From a virus: a stretch of DNA of 25,970 bases. Below, piece by piece: positions 1 through 8,520 of this stretch. How positions within the stretch are numbered: the first letter of the stretch is position 1; every line of letters begins with the position of its first letter. The position numbers were made by a program, and so were the translations under genes. The notes beneath the pieces were generated by a model. That model saw only the letters and a program-made list of their open reading frames with translations, had not been told where the DNA came from and ran no database searches. Location of the stretch: positions 1 through 25,970 of IMG/VR virus record IMGVR_UViG_3300045820_000006. One strand, 5' to 3'.

Positions 1-832
1 TTCCGACCGTGGTGCCTGGGCTAAAACTGTAGCCATCGTTCATCAGAATTGACGAGCTCGCCATGTAGTAGACGGTCGTCGATGGGTTGTACTGCACGCC
101 GCTCCCGCCGCCGCCCGTCGAGCTGATCGTCACTGGACCCGTGCCGCCGCTCGGTGAGATGGTCACGTTCGTGCCGGCAATGATCTGGGAGACGCCGCCC
201 AGGTTCGCCAGCGCCCCTGCCGCTGTGGTTGCGCCCGTGCCGCCATTAGCAACGCTTACTGGTGTAGGAATTTCACTAGGCGAGCAACCCCAAAAGCTAC
301 CTGAGTATACTCGATAACAAGAGCTGTTTACATTATAGTAGACACTTCCTGGAGTAAGCTGAAGTACCGCTTCTATATCAGCGTAGCCATAATTTCCAAT
401 AGTAGCTGGAAATCTTGGCGCTGGGATAGTGGCATCAACTAAAGAAGTAATATTCTGTGAAACTCCAGTAGTTATCGTAGTCACTATACCACACTTCGAA
501 GTAGAAAGTGGGCATACAGTAAACTGCCACTGACTTCCAGAAGGACAGACTTGATTATTATCATACGTTGTAACAGTAAATGCACCTGTTCCATCGAGAG
601 TTAGCGGTCCCTGAGATAGAACTGCTGGATTGAGCGCTCCGCTACCATTACAGAGTTTGTAAGCACTCAAGCTAGGATTCGCAGGATTCGGAACAAACTG
701 TACCGTCACTGTGCCATTTGTCCACAGTGTACTATCTGAGTCGGTAACAGTGGCTGATACAGTGGTAGTCTGCGCAAAAGAAATGCTACTCACAAAGAGT
801 AGCACCCCAAGAAAAACAAGATACTTTTTCAT
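1..832 (-). CDS. Tail-fibre-like protein with Sec signal peptide, partial (open at left edge)
   Basis: About 277 codons are present and the frame is still open at position 1. The protein starts MKKYLVFLGVLLFVSS and continues ISFA-Q, a clear Sec signal peptide: lysines, a hydrophobic core, and a likely cut after Ala20. A Thr/Ser/Asn-rich beta-type region with several Cys follows. Next comes a linker containing VANGGTGATTAAGALANLGG, the GGTGATTA-type motif common in phage tail fibres, and then Gly/Ser-rich beta sequence. I chose the ATG at 832 over the overlapping ATG at 836 because it gives the signal peptide and a proper spacing from the GGAGG that overlaps the stop of the upstream gene. A signal peptide is odd for a virion fibre, so it may be an exported or surface protein that shares fibre modules. 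GC content jumps from about 44% to about 65% inside the gene near position 250. The role is inferred; the existence of the gene is firm. Confidence 0.75.
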   Translation of the reverse strand, partial: MKKYLVFLGVLLFVSSISFAQTTTVSATVTDSDSTLWTNGTVTVQFVPNPANPSLSAYKLCNGSGALNPAVLSQGPLTLDGTGAFTVTTYDNNQVCPSGSQWQFTVCPLSTSKCGIVTTITTGVSQNITSLVDATIPAPRFPATIGNYGYADIEAVLQLTPGSVYYNVNSSCYRVYSGSFWGCSPSEIPTPVSVANGGTGATTAAGALANLGGVSQIIAGTNVTISPSGGTGPVTISSTGGGGSGVQYNPSTTVYYMASSSILMNDGYSFSPGTTVG

Positions 833-840
833 ACATCCTC

Positions 841-2151
841 CTAGAGCCAGCCGTTGGTTTCAAGAAATTGATAACGCTTGAGAGTTACTTTGTTGATATC
901 AGTACGATACTGCATGTTTGGGATGTTGATCTTACTGAGAGCTTTATCACACTGTGCCGCAGCCGCTTCAATGGTGTCTCCAATACCAATCGGAGCGCAG
1001 ACATAACCGTAATTGCCACTGGTAATAAGAGACTTCTTATCCTTAGAAAGTTTCACATCATACATATACGTATGTGTGAGTTGCTCAATGTCCTCTGGAT
1101 CAAGTCCCTCAATCGGAACATCCTTGGCTTTACTAATTCTTATCTCCGTAGGATAAGGTGGTATTGAGAGTGTGACCGACATTCCATATGGCGCTTTCCA
1201 CTTAATTTGCGGTATCTGAAAAGAGGCTACCCGTTGTAGCATTTCGCCAAAGCCAGGACCATACATCGCAGCTATTGTAGAGTCGGCAAGATAACCAAAT
1301 CGCGGCGTCCACTCTAGTCCATAAGCTGTATCTTCTGTGACAATGGTATTAAGATCAATCATACCGGTAAAATGATTCTCTTGTAAAAATGGAATAATCT
1401 TTTTCAGCCCTTCTCGATAGAGCTTAGACTCTTCAGAGATAGCAAAGACCAGATTACCAGAGCATCCAGTGTTCGGACCCTTACCTTCATTCATAAACTT
1501 CTTCTCTTCAAGAGTACAAGAGAGCATGTAGAAGTCTGTGCCATTAAAATAACCCATCACTGATGCCTCAGTACCTTTGACAAATTCTTGTAAAATGAAT
1601 AGTTGATTCTTTGACAGCGCATACAATCTATCAATCACCTTAAGCATATCCGGCGCATCTTTAGCAACATACGTCAGTGCCTTATCATCATTCCCACCTG
1701 GACCCTCATAGGGTTTATAGACGTATCTCTTCCCTTCCTTATTTATATACGCCTTCCCCTCCGAAGCTGTAGCGAATTCCTGATACGGCGGCACCACAAT
1801 CTTGGCTTGCTCCATTGCTTCCAAGCCAAACTTCCTATCATCCTCCAAGGCTTCTTCAAATGAGCCGTCTCCTAATGTCGGCGCTTCTAATCTAGATGCG
1901 TCAGCCTGTTTTGGTTTGCCTGTTAGATCGAACAAGGATAAATCATATCCCTTATACGATGGATACCCGTATCCTCTGAGTGTTCGTCTATGATCCAGCG
2001 ATAGCTTCTTAGGGGGCGGAATAAGCCCCCTAAGAACGTCTTCATAATACTCTGGCTTAGACAAAAAGTAGTCTACACTATGACCTTCCGCAAGGAGGCG
2101 TAGGATAAACCACGCGCCCATTCCACAATATGAAGACATTGCTATTTTCAT
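841..2151 (-). CDS. ATP-grasp enzyme resembling phosphoribosylamine-glycine ligase (PurD-like)
   Basis: The product has 436 residues. It opens with a Rossmann-like strand and glycine turn (KIAMSSYCGMGAW, residues 2-14). The ATP-grasp part shows YVYKPYEG (143-150, Lys146 as candidate ATP-binding lysine), FILQEFVKGTEASV (185-198) and GPNTG (225-229). The last two closely match the PurD signatures around its EEFLxGEEAS and GPNTGGMG motifs. The expected metal-binding ExNxR near the end of the domain reads LEWTPRFG (279-286), keeping Glu280 and Arg284 but with Thr in place of Asn. PurD joins 5-phosphoribosylamine and glycine with ATP in purine synthesis; whether this protein uses the same substrates is unknown. 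An upstream in-frame ATG (2214) exists, but the conserved start and a stop-to-start spacing of two bases after the preceding gene favour 2151. It lies between virion genes and the fibre gene, so it would be made late. Other options are a ligase for nucleotide, DNA or peptide modification. Confidence 0.8.
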   Translation of the reverse strand: MKIAMSSYCGMGAWFILRLLAEGHSVDYFLSKPEYYEDVLRGLIPPPKKLSLDHRRTLRGYGYPSYKGYDLSLFDLTGKPKQADASRLEAPTLGDGSFEEALEDDRKFGLEAMEQAKIVVPPYQEFATASEGKAYINKEGKRYVYKPYEGPGGNDDKALTYVAKDAPDMLKVIDRLYALSKNQLFILQEFVKGTEASVMGYFNGTDFYMLSCTLEEKKFMNEGKGPNTGCSGNLVFAISEESKLYREGLKKIIPFLQENHFTGMIDLNTIVTEDTAYGLEWTPRFGYLADSTIAAMYGPGFGEMLQRVASFQIPQIKWKAPYGMSVTLSIPPYPTEIRISKAKDVPIEGLDPEDIEQLTHTYMYDVKLSKDKKSLITSGNYGYVCAPIGIGDTIEAAAAQCDKALSKINIPNMQYRTDINKVTLKRYQFLETNGWL

Positions 2152-2153
2152 CA

Positions 2154-2540
2154 CTAACTCGCTTTCATCTTTTGTTGATTGTTGAATGCGCCAGGACGTT
2201 TTTCTTTCAACCATTCTACATAGTTTGCTGGGAGTTCTGAAAAAGTATAAACAAGATTATCAATCTTGAATAAGTCCTTGTCAAAACTATACCAGAAATT
2301 TCGTTTAAGTTTTTCAAAGCCATCTTTTGAGAAGACTCCTAGATAGTCAACCTTGCAATACCATCTAGGACATTGCTTGCTAAATTCTCCAAAAGCTTCC
2401 TTGCGACGGATACGTAGCATGACTTTGAATCTCCAGAGATGTAACCAAAGCTGGAATTTAGTGTACCCATCAGAGTTCCAGTTAATTCCCTGATGAGTAC
2501 ACTGATTTTCTAGCTTTCTGTGAATGAATGGTACTTGCAT
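2154..2540 (-). CDS. Hypothetical protein, 128 residues
   Basis: I do not recognise this protein. It is basic and rich in aromatic residues (many Trp, Tyr and Phe), with Cys at 14, 57 and 62, and no signal peptide or membrane segment. It starts after a strong AAGGAG 7 bases before the ATG. Its TAG stop is two bases before the start of the ATP-grasp gene, so the two are probably translationally coupled and may work together. Base composition matches the neighbouring phage genes. It could be a small partner of the ATP-grasp enzyme or an unrelated late gene. Confidence 0.75.
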   Translation of the reverse strand: MQVPFIHRKLENQCTHQGINWNSDGYTKFQLWLHLWRFKVMLRIRRKEAFGEFSKQCPRWYCKVDYLGVFSKDGFEKLKRNFWYSFDKDLFKIDNLVYTFSELPANYVEWLKEKRPGAFNNQQKMKAS

Positions 2541-2559
2541 CTCCCTGCTCCTTTGTTAG

Positions 2560-2718
2560 TTACTTGTTATTCTTTCCAGCGTGATCTGTTTTCTGGTTTT
2601 CATGTGGCTTCTTACCGCCACCACTGCCACAGCCTTTGGCTTGTGAACCACTGGCTTGCACACGTTCCTGCATTGCCCGTGCTTCTTTGAGTGAGAGTGC
2701 TGCACTTTGACCGCTCAT
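2560..2718 (-). CDS. Small Gly/Lys-rich protein, 52 residues
   Basis: A short gene with a very good ribosome binding site (AAGGAAGGAGG upstream of the ATG). Its ATG overlaps the TGA of the preceding 627-residue gene as ATGA, which is strong evidence that it is real. The first half is helical (SLKEARAMQERVQ). The second half is disordered and polar: a GCGSGGGKK stretch followed by a His/Asn/Lys-rich tail, with a single Cys at residue 30. No domain is recognised. A virion-associated or DNA-binding small protein is possible. The leader-plus-flexible-tail layout beside an ATP-grasp gene also recalls peptide-modification precursors, but nothing shows that directly. Confidence 0.75.
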   Translation of the reverse strand: MSGQSAALSLKEARAMQERVQASGSQAKGCGSGGGKKPHENQKTDHAGKNNK

Positions 2719-4598
2719 GGATTCCTCCTTCCTTTGTAACTGAGATGCTTTCTAATTCTTGAAGGCTTAGAAGATTCTTCTTTTTGCTCCTTCAAGGTTG
2801 GAAAAAGTCTGTGAGAGAGTGGTTTGCCTATGACTGGAATCATTTGAGTGACATCTCTGCCAAGTGGATTTATTGACTTTCCTCTCAGTGCATTCGCAGC
2901 ATCGCTTATATCTGTGATGCCCATTCCAATCATAGGACCGACAACAGCATTTGCAAGACGACTACCTTTGATAGCTTGGGTGTAGTTATAGTACGCACCC
3001 ATAGCACCAATGTGAGCAAGCATGTCAAAATAAGTGCCTGCAAAATTACCGAAAGAGTCAGGATGAGTAAGACTCTTGTAATCCTTTTGCATTGATGCTT
3101 GCGCTTGCTGTAGTGAGCCTGTTCGAGCAAAAAGTTCTAAACTCTTCAACATCGGTGCGACGTAGGGAAAAACAATACCAAGTGTGCCGACAAACTGTGC
3201 GATACCTTTAACATCACCAGCCTTAAACTGCTTCCGTAACTCTCGACCAATATATGTAGCCTCCGAAGATACAAAAGAGTGGTACATAAAAGCAGAACGC
3301 ATAAAGAAATTAGCATTTCCATACATAGACTGGTCGATCGTCTTATTAACAAAAAATCTGTTATTGACAAAATGATATACACCCTTCTGAAGTTGCCCTT
3401 CAGTAAGTTTTCCGCCTTGCTTTTGTACATCTGCTATGTCAATACCCATCTCAGCAAGTTCAGCAAGAGAACGCTTATCGCCTCTGAGTGCATTGGTCGC
3501 CCAGAACTGAGCAGAATGAAATCCTACAGCCGCCGCAGCAGAGAGCTGCTTCAAGCGCATATAGTTAAATCCCGGCTGATGAATTGTCTTTCTGATAATC
3601 TCCGCGGCAGTTGGCTGATTGGTCCACTGAGCTAACTTGCCGCTGCGAGCTAGAATTTCTGAATGTACAACGTCCCACTCAGTATTTGCCAGAATACCTG
3701 AAGCCTCTAGCGTCGAGTGCATTTCATCTTCATTCATCCGAAGTAGTGCTTTACCCACTGCCTGTAACGGTGCCGACGCACCAAGATGAAAATACTGTCC
3801 TATATGTGGTATCGCTACAAATGGAATCTGTACAAGCCTTAGCACTTCTTGTGCAGTACGCTCAGGATTAGATGCTGGTGTATAAGTAGGATCAACATTC
3901 AACTTAGGAATCTGCTTATCTTCTGAGAGTGCTCGGAACTTATTCACGGTATTAATAGACTGATTCATCTGAACTTTAGCAGAAGATTTCGTAACATCGC
4001 CGCCGCGTTCGTGGAAGGTACGAGTGTCCTTGAGTTCATTTGATACTATGTCAGCGATTCTGCGACCATTGAGTTGAACTCTAGGATCAGGATATTCTAG
4101 CATCGAAGCAATCAATGGAGTAACATTCTGCATCTTATCACCAACCGAGCCGTTCAAAGCGGTAAGTCGAGCTTGAGAACGATTCTTAATATCGAGTTCT
4201 TTTAATGTCAACCCAGCATTATCACTAGCTCCAGTCGTAGGATTTATACCACGTTGAATGATTCTATTTGTGACTTGTTGAATAGGATGCCCAGTTTTCA
4301 TAGCGTGAGCATGGAGATCAGCAACCGTTGTCTTATGAATGGGCAGCGCATTTCTTGTAACATCTGAACTCTGATGCCAGTCAAGAACAGCCTTAGAGTC
4401 TTTAGTACTCTCTCCCAACGCTACAGACCTTAATCTCTGATATTCTCCAAGCTGTGCTTTAACAGCTTTTCCCTCTGGGGATATATCAAGTTCCCACTCC
4501 TTGTTTCCTACGAGTGACAACAACTTAGAGCCAACGCCGCCTTCATGCTCTAAACTCTTTGCCCACATTTCTCCAAGAGGTGCTAATAGACCGCCCAT
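2715..4598 (-). CDS. Putative internal virion (ejection) protein, 627 residues
   Basis: A large, mostly alpha-helical protein with several moderately hydrophobic helices in its C-terminal half (around FVGTLGIVFPYVAPML, and MLAHIGAMGAYYNYTQ to the end). It has a basic, Lys/Arg-rich C terminus. No enzyme motif is seen. In short-tailed phages, long helical proteins encoded after the nozzle and adaptor genes are typically carried in the capsid and ejected with the DNA; I infer that role from position, size and composition. Its ATG overlaps the stop of the 857-residue gene as TAATG, with AAAGGA upstream, so the two are coupled. The two may together match one longer polyvalent protein in other phages. 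Confidence 0.6.
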   Translation of the reverse strand: MGGLLAPLGEMWAKSLEHEGGVGSKLLSLVGNKEWELDISPEGKAVKAQLGEYQRLRSVALGESTKDSKAVLDWHQSSDVTRNALPIHKTTVADLHAHAMKTGHPIQQVTNRIIQRGINPTTGASDNAGLTLKELDIKNRSQARLTALNGSVGDKMQNVTPLIASMLEYPDPRVQLNGRRIADIVSNELKDTRTFHERGGDVTKSSAKVQMNQSINTVNKFRALSEDKQIPKLNVDPTYTPASNPERTAQEVLRLVQIPFVAIPHIGQYFHLGASAPLQAVGKALLRMNEDEMHSTLEASGILANTEWDVVHSEILARSGKLAQWTNQPTAAEIIRKTIHQPGFNYMRLKQLSAAAAVGFHSAQFWATNALRGDKRSLAELAEMGIDIADVQKQGGKLTEGQLQKGVYHFVNNRFFVNKTIDQSMYGNANFFMRSAFMYHSFVSSEATYIGRELRKQFKAGDVKGIAQFVGTLGIVFPYVAPMLKSLELFARTGSLQQAQASMQKDYKSLTHPDSFGNFAGTYFDMLAHIGAMGAYYNYTQAIKGSRLANAVVGPMIGMGITDISDAANALRGKSINPLGRDVTQMIPVIGKPLSHRLFPTLKEQKEESSKPSRIRKHLSYKGRRNP

Positions 4599-7171
4599 TA
4601 GAATTGTATCCTTTCATAGTCGCCGGTCTGAGTTTGTAAGTCAGATATCATACTGTCAATATCTGAGATACTTTCTTGAGACCTCATGCTTTTTGGACCT
4701 TTGGCATATTCTTGCATACGAAGAGCACTCAGAGTTTTGTGTGCTGAAAGTGCTTGTCTCCGCGCCTCAGAATCAGCAGCGAACATATTCTTGAGATTGC
4801 GTTTCTCTTGTAAATGCTTCTCCTGCAAGAGCTCTTGTTGCCACTCAGTCGAGTTCCACATATCATCCTGAGTGCTACGGAAGATGTTAGATTCCTTTGG
4901 CCAGCGCCCAGAACCTAGGAAGTTATCCATGTGATTGTACATGGCCTTGGCATAGTACATGAGCTGAGGCTCTGAAGGCTTCCTGCCGCTCATAAACTTC
5001 TGCACTTTCATAGTATCAATGAGCCGCTGCTCAAGTTCTTTACCAAACTCACGTGGCATTAAGTGAGTATAATTGTACATAAAAGCAAGAAAGTTCGGAT
5101 TCTGAGTTCCTTCACGAGTATTCTGATTCTCAAAAAACACGCCAGCATCTTTTAGAGCTTTTGGATAAAAGTGATTAGAAAGATCATCTTTGAAATCCTC
5201 ATCACTCATATTCTCAAAGAACTGTGCGAGAGTTTTACCCTGACTCTTAGCAGCCGCCATGTGCTCACGAAGACGTACTTTGTAATCAGGTACCTTATCA
5301 TACCGTACCGAAGGTTGGCCAAAGCGATCGGTCTTGTATTCAGTACGCGTCTTGATTGCAGGAATGGCCTTATCCTTCAAAGCAATAGATGTAGCTTTCT
5401 TAACTGGATTCTGTGTCAGTCGTTTCTCTGCCTGCGCTGCCGCTCTAGCCTGATCCTTTGCCATCTTTTGCTGAGCCATCTTCTCTACTTGCTCTGGCTT
5501 TACCATCTTCGCAGCGGCAGGATCTTTAGCAAGTTCTGCCATTACTTTCGCTTTGTAGAATTCAAGCGTACGCTTTGTACCAGGAGTCGATGCTTCTTTA
5601 GCAATCTTTGTTGCTGCTTGTTCTTGGACTCCTTCTACGTGTGTGTTGAGAGAACTCCCAGCATCCATGATAAGCTGATTAAGTCTTGTAGAAAGAAACT
5701 TAAAATCCTCACTTCCAGCTTCGATAGAGCTAAGTTTCTTCTCGCCAAGCAATGAGCGAATAAAAGTTGCCGAAGCCAGTACCGGCGCATATTGGGCAGG
5801 GTCTTCATTGAGCATGTTCATCTCATGTTCTTTGATCGCCGCTTTGCTCATACCAGACTCTTCCATCTTAGTAATGTGATTAAGAGCTGCGACATAGATA
5901 GCTTGCTGTCCAGGTATACCAGCAACGATAAGATTGTTACCTACTTCCTTCTGATGATCCTCATATCTCTCTGCATCTGTAGCAGGACGTAGACCTTTCT
6001 GCGCCAACTCTAGTTTAGCAACGTGTCTCTCCACTGCATCCTTAGCTACACCTTGTACCACGTCACCAAGTTTCTTTTTTCCCATTCCAGCAACATCAAA
6101 CATGCCATGAAACACTGCATAGCCTAGTGCATCTTGCCATGCCTGATCTTTGTCCTCTTGTTTGCGAGTAGCTTTGCCATAGGCATAACCTTCTGCTCCT
6201 GCCATTAAATAACCAAATACTTGCTTTCCAGCAGGACTCTTCATAAGCTGCGCTGTTAGATTGCCACCTTTGACTACGCCAGTACCTTCTCCCATGGCAA
6301 CATACATCGGCAACTGTGCAGCTTGTTCTGCTACGAATGAGGTCGCATGGTTCAGCCAGCCATCATAATTTGGTAATGCCGCTGCCCAGAACTCATGCTC
6401 ATCTGTCTGACGTTGTGCGCCACGATTGACAGCTTCGGTTAACTTAGAATCATGCTTAACTGAAGCAATCTGATTGTGTAAATCTACTGCTTGTTCATGC
6501 CACGGCTTAGCTAAATGCGCTTGTCGCTGTGCATCAGGAAGTGCGCGTTCTTTTTTCTCATTTTGGTACAGTTGTACTGCATCATCTACAGCATTGCCAA
6601 CTGCATTATAAACATACTGTCCTGCTCTAGCAAGACTCGGCAATCCTTCATTCCATCCATGTGCAAGACTGTGCATGATGGAATTGTTGTAAGAGTCTTC
6701 GATGTTATAGTTCGTAGCTTCCTTGTATGCTTGCTTGAGCCACAACTCTTTACTCATCGGCGCAATCTTCATGCCGCCGTACATTGGAGCAATCATCTTG
6801 TCATAGTAGTGTGATGCGACAGTTTGTTTTTGATCTTCTGTGAAATGTGACAGCTCAGCATCATTAGCTATAGTCTTCCAACGGTGCAGAGAATTAGCTA
6901 AGCCATCGTAAGGATTAGTTAACTTATACGGATTGAGCTTCGGATTCTTCAATGCCTCAATCTTGTCATGCCGATTCATCGAGTCAATTGAAGCATACTT
7001 CTGCTTTAGCGCCGTTGCTCTAGTAGCTTGCTGCTGTGCCTCTTGTTGCCTCACGATTACATCATGAAGTGGGCTAGTAGTTTTCGTCGTCTTCGTCTGG
7101 GTCGGCGGCGGTGTCTGAAAGCCAGGTAGAGGCTGAGTTGAGACTGCTGCTGGTACCTGAGGTTGATCCAC
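4598..7171 (-). CDS. Putative large internal virion protein, 857 residues, GTG start
   Basis: The product is an alpha-helical giant. It opens with a Pro/Gln/Thr-rich disordered segment of about 35 residues, followed by repeated helical stretches. Two longer hydrophobic or Ala/Gly-rich parts lie in the middle (near AAALPNYDGWLNHATSFVAEQ and AGKQVFGYLMAGAEG). Further on is a highly charged Lys/Ala coiled-coil region (AEKRLTQ, KMAKDQARAAAQ). I see no lysozyme or transglycosylase motif. Two in-frame GTG codons are available. I prefer 7171, which sits 8 bases after GGAGG; the GTG at 7180 directly abuts that site. The start region overlaps the end of the preceding gene by 98 bases in another frame. 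By size, order and composition this is an ejection or internal core protein; the exact role is unknown. Confidence 0.65.
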   Translation of the reverse strand: MDQPQVPAAVSTQPLPGFQTPPPTQTKTTKTTSPLHDVIVRQQEAQQQATRATALKQKYASIDSMNRHDKIEALKNPKLNPYKLTNPYDGLANSLHRWKTIANDAELSHFTEDQKQTVASHYYDKMIAPMYGGMKIAPMSKELWLKQAYKEATNYNIEDSYNNSIMHSLAHGWNEGLPSLARAGQYVYNAVGNAVDDAVQLYQNEKKERALPDAQRQAHLAKPWHEQAVDLHNQIASVKHDSKLTEAVNRGAQRQTDEHEFWAAALPNYDGWLNHATSFVAEQAAQLPMYVAMGEGTGVVKGGNLTAQLMKSPAGKQVFGYLMAGAEGYAYGKATRKQEDKDQAWQDALGYAVFHGMFDVAGMGKKKLGDVVQGVAKDAVERHVAKLELAQKGLRPATDAERYEDHQKEVGNNLIVAGIPGQQAIYVAALNHITKMEESGMSKAAIKEHEMNMLNEDPAQYAPVLASATFIRSLLGEKKLSSIEAGSEDFKFLSTRLNQLIMDAGSSLNTHVEGVQEQAATKIAKEASTPGTKRTLEFYKAKVMAELAKDPAAAKMVKPEQVEKMAQQKMAKDQARAAAQAEKRLTQNPVKKATSIALKDKAIPAIKTRTEYKTDRFGQPSVRYDKVPDYKVRLREHMAAAKSQGKTLAQFFENMSDEDFKDDLSNHFYPKALKDAGVFFENQNTREGTQNPNFLAFMYNYTHLMPREFGKELEQRLIDTMKVQKFMSGRKPSEPQLMYYAKAMYNHMDNFLGSGRWPKESNIFRSTQDDMWNSTEWQQELLQEKHLQEKRNLKNMFAADSEARRQALSAHKTLSALRMQEYAKGPKSMRSQESISDIDSMISDLQTQTGDYERIQF

Positions 7172-8510
7172 TAGACGCACCTCCTTCCTTTACATCGGCC
7201 TTCTTAGAATACTCCTTCATAAGACTATCTGCTGCCTGACCAAACGTTGTCTGAGCTTGCTTAGCAGTCTCTAATTGCTGGTCAAGATTGGAAACTATCG
7301 AAGCATTATAATGTTTTTGCTCAGCTTGGGCTCTCTGAATCTGTAATTCAGATACAGTCTTAGCCAAAGAAGCTTTTGTTACCGCTGTCTTAGTCTGGAA
7401 TTCCTGATACGCTTTCAATTGTACTGCTGAGTCGGCGCCTTTTAACGACAACTTAGCTTTGAAAGTAGCGAGGTCTTTAGACCCTGTCGCTGCAATTTCC
7501 TTGAGTCGATAACCAAACTGTGTTTTCGCTAAGTCTTGTCGAGCATTTATCTGCTCGTGCATCCTATCCCAAGCATCTTGACTCTTGAAAAGGCTAACCG
7601 CGTCAGCATGATCTTCGCGGCGCTGCTCAAGAGAAGCTGTATTATTAGCACGTACCTGAGCACTTAAGAGTGGCATCAATGCCTTCGTCGCCGCAGCATT
7701 AGCTTTCTGCGCTTCCATGTATGCCGCATACTGCGCTTGTGCCATCTGATTTGGTGCCATAGTCTGAGGTTGTGACTTAGCAAACGCCGTACCAAAATTC
7801 TGCGCGCCTTGCTGATTAGCTTGCTGTTGATGCTGTTGCTGTGCTTGCTTAGCAAGTTGCTTCTTCTCTTGCATGGTCTTAGCGTTTTGAATGGCTTTCT
7901 TCACTGCGTCATGTTCTTCGGTCTTGTTCTCAGAGGGATCGATATAATTGATATTGAGTCCCTTTGCAAGAGCCTTACGTAGTTTAGGATCAGAGGTAAT
8001 ACCATCTCGCACAGCGGTATTCTTAGTAATAAGCTCTTGTGCTTTCGCCGCTGTTGCGTTATCACCAATAGCCGTAGCAGAATCATGTTGCTGTTGAGCT
8101 TCATCTATCGCTGCCTGCGCCGTGAAGAGCTTCGTCGCCGCATCTGTGAGGTGCGCTTGTTTTTGCTGACGTTCCGCCGCGACTGCCTTACTAATAACAT
8201 TCCCAGCAGAAGTCAAAAGATTTGCTATCCCTTGACCCTTAGCAGCTTTCGCACCTACCATTTGTCTATGATCAAGAGGTTGCTCCGATGCTGAATTAGT
8301 TGGACGAAGCATAGAGGAAGGAATTTGTCCTACATGCTGTCCAGAGACAGGAGTAATAGCTTGTCGCATTAGATTCTGTTGCGTAGCAGTATCACCCTGA
8401 ATTTGTTTGAGCAACCCTCCAACGTCAAGTCCTCCCCCACCTGTAGAAGCAGGTACGGTAGGAGTCTCTGCTTCAGGCCACGCTAGCGTATTACCTTCAA
8501 CTTCACTCAT
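7074..8510 (-). CDS. Putative internal virion protein, Gln/Ala-rich coiled coil, 478 residues
   Basis: The start at 8510 follows AAGGAG, which overlaps the stop of the preceding gene; an upstream in-frame ATG (8594) would run into that gene and is unlikely. The N terminus is acidic and Pro-rich. The central part is Ala/Gln-rich helix with long heptad-like runs, including a QAQQQHQQQANQQ segment. The C terminus is a Ser/Gly/Thr-rich tail ending in acidic DPDEDDENY. It could be an internal core or ejection protein, or a tape-measure-like rod. No enzymatic motif was found. The last 98 bases are shared with the next gene in a different frame. Confidence 0.6.
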   Translation of the reverse strand: MSEVEGNTLAWPEAETPTVPASTGGGGLDVGGLLKQIQGDTATQQNLMRQAITPVSGQHVGQIPSSMLRPTNSASEQPLDHRQMVGAKAAKGQGIANLLTSAGNVISKAVAAERQQKQAHLTDAATKLFTAQAAIDEAQQQHDSATAIGDNATAAKAQELITKNTAVRDGITSDPKLRKALAKGLNINYIDPSENKTEEHDAVKKAIQNAKTMQEKKQLAKQAQQQHQQQANQQGAQNFGTAFAKSQPQTMAPNQMAQAQYAAYMEAQKANAAATKALMPLLSAQVRANNTASLEQRREDHADAVSLFKSQDAWDRMHEQINARQDLAKTQFGYRLKEIAATGSKDLATFKAKLSLKGADSAVQLKAYQEFQTKTAVTKASLAKTVSELQIQRAQAEQKHYNASIVSNLDQQLETAKQAQTTFGQAADSLMKEYSKKADVKEGGASSGSTSGTSSSLNSASTWLSDTAADPDEDDENY

Positions 8511-8520
8511 CTCAAACTCC

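Noticed and set aside
2091-2214. Extended N terminus of the ATP-grasp protein starting at 2214
   Set aside because: The extra 21 residues lie inside the upstream gene, and the conserved Rossmann-like start begins at 2151.
5171-5755. Long plus-strand frame (194 codons) opposite the 857-residue gene
   Set aside because: Cys/Leu/Arg/Ser-rich shadow of a Lys/Ala/Gln-rich coding strand; no ribosome binding site and opposite to all neighbouring genes.
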